Shown here: positions 57,529 through 64,000 of the stretch, piece by piece
Position numbering within the stretch: position 1 is the stretch's first letter
How the letters are laid out: each line of letters starts with the position of its first letter
Assembly: GCA_037957365.1 (NCBI GenBank)
Contig: JARHVA010001740.1
Location: forward strand, 1,008,501 to 1,072,500
DNA from: Torreya grandis
Taxonomy: Eukaryota > Streptophyta > Pinopsida > Cupressales > Taxaceae
Length of the DNA stretch: 64,000 nucleotides
Direction of reading: 5' to 3'
Translations under genes and position numbers: made by a program
Notes under the pieces: generated by a model
Databases searched by the model: none
Told to the model about the DNA's origin: nothing
What the model saw: only the letters and a program-made list of their open reading frames with translations

Positions 57529-57760
57529 CATACCCACTGAAAAAGTGGAAGAGACAGGGCTTGCCGTCTATCAATTTCATTTTCAGTACTATTCTTTGCT
57601 TTCATACCCACTGAAAAAGTGGAAGAGACAGGGCTTGCCGTCTATCAATTTCATTTTCAGTACTATTCTTTGCTTTCATACCCGCTGAGAAGTGGAAGGG
57701 GTCGGCTAGCCGCCCAGATATTTCATTTATGTACTTCGTACTTCCATTCCCGCTGAATAA
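57529..57760 (+). repeat. 74-bp tandem repeat in the LTR
   Basis: 57529-57602 and 57603-57676 appear identical. A third, diverged and partly shortened copy starts at 57677, and a fourth fragment is near 57745. Each starts CATACCC(A/G)CTGA. Confidence 0.9.
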
Positions 57761-57919
57761 GTGGTTAAGTTGCATTTCATTTTTAGCTGATCGGCTGAGC
57801 TGTCATTATATTGTATTTCCAACTCTCAGTATTTTCAGTTGGTTTATCATTTCTCTAATGCTAACGGGTGGAATCTTATGCTCAAAAAATCGAAAAAAAT
57901 ATGTAAGGGGATATCTCAG

Positions 57920-57931
57920 TGGTATCAGAGC
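57920..57931 (+). promoter_or_regulatory. Primer-binding site of the gypsy element
   Basis: TGGTATCAGAGC, exact complement of the initiator tRNA-Met 3' end, one base after the LTR. Confidence 0.92.
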
Positions 57932-57975
57932 TAGTTTTCCTGCCAGCCTGTGAGATTCCATGATCGGTTTGTAAA

Positions 57976-59420
57976 ATGAGTGATAGAGAAATCAGATACT
58001 ACATCAGAGGATTGAAGAGACAACAGTATCAACCCCTGCCAATGCAAGACATAAACGCTTTCTCAGAAGTTTTGAGGAACAGTGGTGTTGCAGTCGAGAT
58101 CATGGCAGAAAAAGATAAGGGACCAACCCGTGAAGAAGATGATAGAGATTCAAGGGCGGAAAGAAAATTTGACATTACGTTGGACATGATGTCAAGGTTG
58201 CTTGCCAAGATGGATCAACAAAAAACCCCTCAGCAGAAACATATTGGTGAGAACAGTCATTCTGAGACTAGTGAGAGAGATAGAACTGTTGGTCAAAATG
58301 TTGCAGACTCTAAGGGATCGGTCTCTAGACCCCTCATTCCTACCTTCATTCCAAGGGAAAAACCGCAGGCAAAAGCCGAAATACCATTGGTAGATGAAGG
58401 AATAGCTACATGGAGTATGCAACTCTACCAGCTGAGATCCGTGACATTTTGTCCCTGGAACAATACATGAATCAGAAGAAGAGAAGAGGTGGTGGACGAC
58501 ATGATCATCGTGCTCCTGTGGCCCCTAGACTGGATTACCAACAAGCCCTTGGTAAAGTTACTTTGGCTCATTTTGATGGAAGCAATAAATGTTCTGCTAG
58601 ATCGTGGATCCAAAAGTTGGATAACTACCTCTCCCTTAGACCTATACCTGAAGAGGATGCCATCAAGTTCGCCACTTTGCATTTAGATGGAGTTGCACAC
58701 GAATGGTGGTATCATGGTTTGGTCACCCTCGGCCATAACCTTATTCACACCTATGAGGAGTTTACCAACAAATTGATAGAAAGATTTGATACCAAGGATC
58801 CTGAAGTCAAGTTCAGAGAGTTAGCACCGTTGAAGCAACATTGTTCCCTTGACTCCTACATTGTAGATTTCCAGAGGCTTTCCATGATGGTGCCCAGCAT
58901 CACAGAAAGAAGACTTGTAGTGCTCTTTACAGAAGGATTAATGGAACCTTTAAAGGGTTGGGTTAAAGCTTTTGATCCACCCACTCTTGATGAGGCTATC
59001 AAAAAGTCCAGAAGCATGGAGTTGGCTACCCCAAGGCCTAAATTTCAGTCCAAGACCTTTGATCACAAAAAGGATAAGAAACCCTCTTTGCATCTGCCCC
59101 AGAAGTTTCTCCCTAATATGGATGATGAGCTCCGTGAAAAACTTAGGAAGGATGGTTTATGTTATAAATGCAGAAAACCATGGGTCAAAGGCCATAGATG
59201 CTATGAAAAGGGCCATTCACATCATATGGAGCCCTGTTTTGATTGTGGCTCAGAATCTGATATGTCCAAACAACAGTATGAATCAGCGGACAACGAAGAC
59301 GAGAATGCCCTAGAAGAGATGGGAGAGGACCATGGGAGTGGGGGTGCATTCGCTCAACTCTCAAGCTTTCAAAAAAATGAATCTTTCCGAGTCCAAGGAG
59401 TGATTGGAGGGCAGCGAATT
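57976..59420 (+). pseudogene. gag of the right-hand gypsy element
   Basis: The first run, 57976-58470, starts MSDREIRYYIRGLKRQQYQ 45 bases after the primer site, so this Met is the likely start. A frame change near 58405 leads into 58410-59471 (353 codons). The second run has the capsid-like gag domain (KVTLAHFDGSNKCSARSWIQKLDNYLSLRP...FATLHLDGVAHEWWYHG...LAPLKQHCSLDSYIVDFQRLSMMVPSITERRLVVLFTEGL). It ends with a zinc knuckle LCYKCRKPWVKGHRC (residues about 250-265 of that run). This is the typical plant gypsy arrangement. The frameshift would prevent a normal Gag. Confidence 0.88.
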
Positions 59421-59588
59421 GTTGCTCTAATTGACATTGGAACAACTCATAACTTCATTGACGAAGGATAGGTAGTCAAGAGAGGCCTCAAGACGGAGGA
59501 GTTTGAAGGCTTCAAAGTAATGGTGGCCGATGGATTCACTATGTCATGCAACCAAAAGATACCCAACTTGTCTATGCAATTGGGTAAC
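59372..59588 (+). pseudogene. Aspartic protease, N-terminal part, split by insertion
   Basis: FRVQGVIGGQRIVALIDIGTTHNFI is the retropepsin active site of plant gypsy elements, with D-S/T-G present as D-I-G (59433-59441). A TAG stop at 59469-59471 follows. The frame stays readable through VADGFTMSC and LSMQLGN up to 59588, where the solo LTR is inserted. It continues at 61944. Confidence 0.85.
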
Positions 59589-60776
59589 TGTTGACGCAGT
59601 GGATTGCACCCGGGGCAGGACGCCTAGCTCCCGCCCTTCCACACACAACAATGTTAACTCCCTTCTCACCTGTGGGGCCGGCGAAGCTGGAGGGGAGAGT
59701 CTCGAGATAAGGGCTAGCTCCCTCTGATGTATCTTTTAGGCCCTGGTTTCTCCTACTGCTAACAAATAAATGGAAAAAGGGGGGTGGGGCGGAGTTGAAA
59801 AGGGAGAGAGAGATGTTGAAACAGAACCTAAACCTAAAAATAAAAAGAAAAGGGTGATACACCAGAAAAGTTTGATCCACTTAGGCCCGAACATACACTT
59901 TTCACCAAGAAGCGCCCATACACTTCATTTGATGTGGGAAACTCTTCTGTATCAATGAGTTAGGGGTCCGTAGAGATACAGGGAGGAAAGAACTATCAAA
60001 GGTGTTCTGAGACACACTTTGGCAGCCTATTCACATGCGCCTATATTCCTGCTGTAGACACTTATGTCAGACCTGCAGAAAAGAAACTTCACAATGCACT
60101 AGACATGCTGGAATCGATCTGTGAAAAGCATGAAAGACAATGACTTAACACAAAAAAAGAACATAGACATATGCTTGAGTGCAAGTCCAAATGGAGGTAA
60201 AAATGCTAAGTCTTGATTCAAGGTAAAAATCTGGCAGAGTTCTGCCTTACAAGCCCAAGAGATTTTTGGGCAGAGTTTTGCCTCAAGGCTGAGAGATGGA
60301 TCCCCTTCTCAAATGAGAAGTTTTACAATATATAGAAAGAGGAGAAGAGAACTTGGCGCTTCTTTTGAAAAGACTTTGGCGCTCTTGGCAAGCTGGCCCA
60401 TGTGCGCTGAGACCATCGGGAAGAGGAAGCCGTTTGATTGTCGGCCCCTGCTTTGACTTTGGCATTCCATATTAATGTGAAAACATGGCCGCGCCTCATT
60501 TCTGCGAACAAACTACTTCCTTCAAGACATTCACGCGGTTTGTCCCCTTATAAATGCAAAATGGAGAAGACAGGGCGCGTCGTTTGATGACCATCTGGCA
60601 ATCACTCGTCTCTCCTCGCCACTTGGACTACTTTGTCTTTTCCTGCACTTTGTCTTCTTCTGGTTTTGTCCCTTTCTGGCTCCTTCGCCCCTTGGGACTA
60701 TCTTTTGGCGGGTCGTTGCGTTCCTTGGGCTCTTCTTGCTTGCCTTGGTCACTTTCTGCCGATTTCAAATAAGTGA

Positions 60777-60913
60777 CACGTGGCGCGTTCCGCTGTGAAA
60801 CGCGCAGAACACGTGTTAGCATCCACTTGACTCATAGAAGCTTTAGGCACCCCTTGAAGGTCCTATGGAAGAGGACAAGTGTCAGCTTCCGTCGAGCTTT
60901 GCAGGAACACGTG
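60777..60913. promoter_or_regulatory. Three G-box (CACGTG) sites in the solo LTR
   Basis: CACGTG at 60777-60782, 60810-60815 and 60908-60913. The first and third are within ACACGTGGC, the ABRE-type context bound by plant bZIP factors. Both are followed by CGTTCCGCTG. Confidence 0.55.
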
Positions 60914-61169
60914 GCACGTTCCGCTGCTCCTAGAAAAGCATGTCAAATCCTTTCGCAGTTGCCACTTAGCGCCCTCCATGCTCTGGCTTTTTCTGGTGTG
61001 AAATTGACGTTCGTGGGCCCGTCACTACATTTGAATTTCCAACGGCTAGTTCGCCGTGCTTGACTTTGACGTCCTCGGGCCCATCACCCCTTGGACTTCT
61101 TTGGCTTTCTTGCTTCGGCCCTTTTTGCAGACTTTTTTCTCAACGGGTTTCTTGCTTCGGGCTTTTCCC

Positions 61170-61412
61170 GCGGACTTTTTCCCGCAGACAAAAAGTCCGC
61201 AAGAATTGCCTTGTCACTTTGATTTCTTTCGGGTTTTCTGTCGGCTACTTTCCCCGAATTTCTTCGGACCTTTTGTCCGAAGGAATTCCTTCGGACAAAA
61301 AGTCCGAAGAAATTCGTTATATGCCTTAGTCTTTCGCGGGATTTTTTGTTTGCAGCCTTTCCGAATTCCTTCGGACTTTTTGCTCGAAGGAATTCCTTCG
61401 GACAAAAAGTCC
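61170..61412. repeat. Cluster of palindromes in the solo LTR
   Basis: An 11-bp inverted repeat GCGGACTTTTT/AAAAAGTCCGC (61170-61180 and 61190-61200), a perfect 30-bp palindrome at 61271-61300 centred on GGAATTCC, and a 40-bp palindrome with only a two-base imperfection per arm at 61373-61412. All use the same building blocks, GGACTTTTTGTCCGAAGG and its complement. Confidence 0.9.
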
Positions 61413-61588
61413 AAAGGAATTATGCCTTTGCCTTTCGACTGCCTTAAACAAAATTCTGAAAGAACTTACCTTTGTGGCTTTCTTGAAATCGACCCTTCCA
61501 AAGGGTGCTTTTGTCAACCAAGTGCCCTCCGCAAAGGCACTTGTCCTTCGGGAGGCCCTCTTGAACTTTTGCATTGAACTGCTCCTTT

Positions 61589-61726
61589 GAACCAAACGTT
61601 GAACCAAGCGTTGAACCAAGCTTTGAACCAAGCCGATGAACCCTTTGATTGAACCAAAAGCCGTTGAACCGTTTCATGAACCGACTGAGTGAACCGAAGC
61701 ATTGACCCAAGCCTTTGAACCTTGCC
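61589..61726. repeat. 12-15 bp tandem repeat, about eleven units
   Basis: Units begin GAACC (GAACCAAGCGTT-like), diverging to the right. Confidence 0.85.
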
Positions 61727-61738
61727 GAAAGACTACAC

Positions 61739-61845
61739 CTGTAGAGTTCGTAGAAGTCCCTGTGGAGTCCGTAGAAAAACTGCAGAGTCTGTAGAAATGG
61801 ACATGTAGAGTCCATAGAAATCCTGTAGAGTCCATAGAAATTTGC
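61739..61845. repeat. About 22-bp tandem repeat, five units
   Basis: Unit close to TGTAGAGTCCATAGAAATCC. Directly follows the 12-bp repeat. Confidence 0.8.
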
Positions 61846-61943
61846 AAGACTCGTGCAAAATCAAAAGTACTGGCTCAAAACAGCATGAAAAAAAAAGGGG
61901 GACCAATTTTTGCCCTGTTGAGCCAAAAATGGTCAACAGTAAC

Positions 61944-62375
61944 CATGAGGTGAAAGATGATTTTTATGTTGTTGGCATTGGAGATATCGATGCAATGCTG
62001 GGTATTCAATGGCTGCGATCTCTTAGAGAGATCACTCTAAATTTGCAAACCATGGAATTGAAGTTTCAATCAGATGGGAAGAAGGTAGTGCTAAGAGGGA
62101 TGTCCAATGGAGGCCCTCGCATTGTGTCTTTCAAGAGGATGGAGAGGCTGATTTGTCATGACATGGTTGAGTGGGCAGCGGAGTGTTTGATCATGCCACC
62201 CGATCCAATGGAAGATAAGAGACACTATAATCCTGATATTCACTCATTGATCACCAAGAAAAGTAAAGTGTTTGGTAGCATACCTCCTGGGAGACCCCTT
62301 GAGCGAGAAACCGAGCATGTCATTGAGCTCGAAGAATGAGCTAAGCCAGTTATTACAACCCCTTACGGGTACCCA
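61944..62375 (+). pseudogene. Protease C-terminal part and RT start, right-hand gypsy
   Basis: Continues the protease of 59372-59588: HEVKDDFYVVGIGDIDAMLGIQWLRSL (flap and second half; the -MLGIQWL- pattern is diagnostic). Then ITLNLQTMELKFQSDGKKVVLRGM and the linker to RT (HNPDIHSLITKKSKVFGSIPPGRP--E-EHVIELE). After a TGA at 62337-62339 it reads KPVITTPYGYPKK, the RT entry sequence, and breaks off at about 62375 at the GC-rich insertion. Confidence 0.88.
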
Positions 62376-62550
62376 AAGAAGCAGAACGGGGACGTCCCGG
62401 GTACTCCCGGAGAAAACGTCCGGCAAGCCGACAGGGCCGGGAGTACCCGGGACGTTTCCGGCGCGTACCCGAGGGATTCCGGCAGAAAAATGGCGAATTG
62501 TTTTTAAAAAAAATCCAGAAAATCCTTAAAAAAAAAACCCTAAAAACGAA
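62376..62550. other. GC-rich insertion with 19-bp stem in RT
   Basis: Inserted between the RT phrases TTPY-YPKK and LLEMGHIRP. The first 100 bases are very GC-rich and contain ACGTCCCGGGTACTCCCGG (62392-62410) and its exact reverse complement (62437-62455), with a 26-nt loop. After 62500 the sequence becomes A-rich (runs of A at 62507-62514 and 62530-62539). No target duplication was found. Family not recognised. Confidence 0.7.
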
Positions 62551-63149
62551 CTTTTGGAGATGGGACACATTCGCCCAAGAGTCTGTTTGCTTCAACAGTT
62601 GTGTTAGTCAAAAAGAAAGATGGCACCATATGCATGTGTTGACTACCGTGTATTGCATCAAAAGACTATCAAAAACCAGTGTCCCATTCCCAGGATAGAT
62701 GAGCTCATTGATGAGCTACATGGAGCTATGTTCTTTTCCAAGATTGATCTTAGATCGGGCTACCATTAGATTCATATGAGAGAATCAGATATTGAGAAGA
62801 CGACATTTCGATGTCATTATGGTCATTTTGAGTTCCTAGTCATGCCCTTTGGGTTGACCAATGCACCGGCTACATTTTAGTCTTGCATAAATAAAATATT
62901 CCGAAAGTAGTTGAGGAAGTTTGTGTTGATCTTCTTTGATGATATTCTCATCTTCAATAAATCTTGGGAAGAGCACCTTATGCATTTGGAGGAAGTGCTT
63001 AGCATTTTAGAATCAAAATGTTTGTTTGCTAAAGAGTCCAAATGTGAATTTGGAATGACGGAGCTGCTATACCTTGGGCACATAATCAGCGCTAAGGGAG
63101 TTAGAGTTGATCCTGAGAAGATCAAGGCCATCTTAGATTGGCCCCCTCG
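62551..63149 (+). pseudogene. Reverse transcriptase of the right-hand gypsy element
   Basis: Starts LLEMGHIRP. After a frame change come [69 protein letters not shown] and the catalytic FFDD (62932-62943) in KFVLIFFDDILIFNKSWEEHL. Then LGHIISAKGVRVDPEKIKAILDWPP. TAG stops at 62767-62769, 62878-62880 and 62908-62910 all replace positions that are normally Gln in this family. The order is textbook gypsy RT. A frameshift near 63150 leads to the next run. Confidence 0.93.
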
Positions 63150-64000
63150 GAGAACCTGACACAATTGAAGGGGTTCTTGGGTCTTTGTGGCTTCTACAAA
63201 AGGTTTGTGAAGGGCTATTCTCAGATGGCTGCCCCTCTTACCGATCTCACCAAAAAGGGGGCATTTGTATGGTCAGAGAAAGCACAAGCAGTTTTTGACA
63301 AGTTCAAACAGCTCATGAGTTCTTGTCCAGTGTTGGCTATACCCAATTTCACCAAGCCCTTTGAGTTGCAATGTGACGCATCTGGAGGAGTTGGGGCTGT
63401 TTTAATGCAAGACAAACATCCCATTGTGTTTGAGAGTAGAAAATTAAAGGGTGTTGAGAGGACATATTCTATCTATGACAAGAAAATGCTTGCAATCATG
63501 CATGCATTAGCCAAGTTCAAATTGTACTTGGTTGGGAGCAAATTTGTAGTTAAGATTGATCATAACAGTCTTAAGCATTTCATGCATCAAAAGGATTTAA
63601 ATGAGAGGCAGCAAAAGTGGGTGAGTAAGCTACAGGGTTACGACTTTGACATCGAGTATGTCAAAGGGAAGAATAACATTGTGGCTAACGCTCTATCTAA
63701 GAGACTTCATTTGAGCTCTCTAATTGAAATAACAACTGATTGGAAGGCGCAGAGCATTGCTGATTATGCTAAAAATCAGTTTGCAACCAGCATTGTTGAA
63801 GGTATTATGCATGATGAGAGGTATCAGTTGGGTGATGGGTTGATACAGTATAAAAGTAGAATCTTCTTGGTACTTGAATCTAAGCTTAAGAAGAAGATTT
63901 TGCACTCATTTCATGACATTCCACTTGCTGGTCATCAAGTTTATTTTAAGACTTATAAGCAGATCCATGAAAGATTTTCATGGAAAGCGTTGAAAGATGA
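63150..64000 (+). CDS. RT connection, RNase H and integrase start, open to window end
   Basis: An uninterrupted frame of about 283 codons that has no stop in the window. It begins ENLTQLKGFLGLCGFYKRFVKGYSQMAAPLTDL (RT thumb), followed by KPFELQCDASGGVGAVLMQ, ESRKLKGVERTYSIYDKKMLAIMHALAKFKLYLVG and IDHNSLKHF (RNase H, with the catalytic Asp in CDAS and the S-LK-F pattern). Then GYDFDIEYVKGKNNIVANALS and, from about 63880, the integrase zinc-region start (ILHSFHDIPLAGHQVYFKTYKQI, the first two His). It is the best-preserved coding part of the window but belongs to a frameshifted, interrupted element. The part in the neighbouring window should hold the catalytic core. Confidence 0.9.

Larger units (their letters stand above)
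56060..57918 (+). repeat. 5' LTR of the right-hand gypsy element
   Basis: Starts TGTAATGTCCCC and ends GATATCTCA; 1859 bp. A TATA-like TATATAA is at 56706-56712. The end is fixed by the primer site one base later. The start rests on the TGTAATGTCCC pattern, since the second LTR is outside the window. Confidence 0.75.
59589..61938. mobile_element. Solo-LTR-like insertion, 2350 bp
   Basis: Starts TGTTGAC and ends GTCAACA, with the 5-bp target duplication GTAAC at 59584-59588 and 61939-61943. It interrupts the protease exactly, since the reading frame resumes after the second GTAAC. I find no internal LTR pair and no retroelement protein, so a solo LTR is the simplest reading; a short non-autonomous element is possible. 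It holds three CACGTG boxes, a palindrome cluster and two short-unit tandem repeats. The 173-codon ORF at 61056-61577 falls across the palindromes and is not taken as a gene. Orientation is not determined. Confidence 0.9.
56060..64000 (+). mobile_element. Ty3/gypsy element, 5' part (3' end outside window)
   Basis: 5' LTR 56060-57918, primer site 57920-57931, gag from 57976, protease, RT, RNase H and start of integrase to the window end, all plus strand. Two foreign segments interrupt it: 59589-61938 (solo-LTR-like, target duplication GTAAC) and about 62376-62550 (GC-rich). Stops and at least two frameshifts make it inactive, though long open runs remain (58410-59471 and 63150-64000). Confidence 0.92.

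Noticed and set aside
61056..61577. 173-codon ORF as a gene
   Set aside because: It runs across palindromic repeats inside a solo LTR, has no motif, and other frames there are also open.
61589..61845. CRISPR-like array
   Set aside because: Units are adjacent without unique spacers and the genome is a plant.

Overview
The window looks like intergenic DNA from a very large, repeat-rich seed-plant genome, most likely a gymnosperm. No intact host gene is visible. Nearly all recognisable coding sequence is retroelement reverse transcriptase, integrase, protease or gag, mostly broken by stops and frameshifts. The gymnosperm suggestion is inference. It rests on very long nested Ty3/gypsy elements, old copies that have not been purged, and a Penelope-like element with a GIY-YIG domain, a class that I recall being reported from conifers and that is otherwise rare in plants.

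Layout: 1-788 is the end of a Ty3/gypsy integrase, followed by AT-rich repeats (about 1.9-4.6 kb) and a broken extra ORF (4750-7874). From 7.9 to 14.7 kb I see only AT-rich DNA with a 278-bp tandem duplication and a small acidic minus-strand ORF. A 1-kb repeat occurs three times in +/-/+ orientation at 14.7-17.9 kb. A pair of 1-kb inverted arms (18.3-19.3 kb, and 21.5-21.9 plus 37.8-38.3 kb) brackets a decayed gag/protease fragment. The second arm is split by a 16-kb Ty3/gypsy element (about 21936-37845) with both LTRs, gag, protease, RT, RNase H, integrase, a 180-bp repeat block and an extra ORF downstream of pol.

At 40.25-45.64 kb a Penelope-like element on the minus strand is split by a Ty1/copia element (41051-45343, target duplication CTCCC). 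The copia LTRs carry a phased array of ACCGAC/GTCGGT palindromes. At 46.6-49.3 kb there is an old non-autonomous LTR element, then a minisatellite and a decayed minus-strand copia gag/protease.

At 52462-52965 lies the most unusual object: a compact LTR-internal-LTR-internal-LTR element (504 bp, target duplication CTTAT). Each LTR is mainly a tRNA-like sequence with good A and B boxes, and each 64-bp internal part has an initiator-Met-type primer site and a C7/G7 polypurine tract.

The right end (56060-64000) is the 5' part of another Ty3/gypsy element: LTR, primer site, gag, protease, RT, RNase H and the start of integrase. It is interrupted by a 2.35-kb solo-LTR-like insertion with target duplication GTAAC and by a small GC-rich insertion with a 19-bp stem.

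Together the elements give a relative order of insertion: copia into the Penelope-like element, the gypsy element into an inverted-repeat arm, and the solo LTR into a gypsy protease. Many premature stops are TAG where the family has glutamine, as expected from deamination of methylated CAG sites. Boundaries and similarity are by eye; no alignment program was used.
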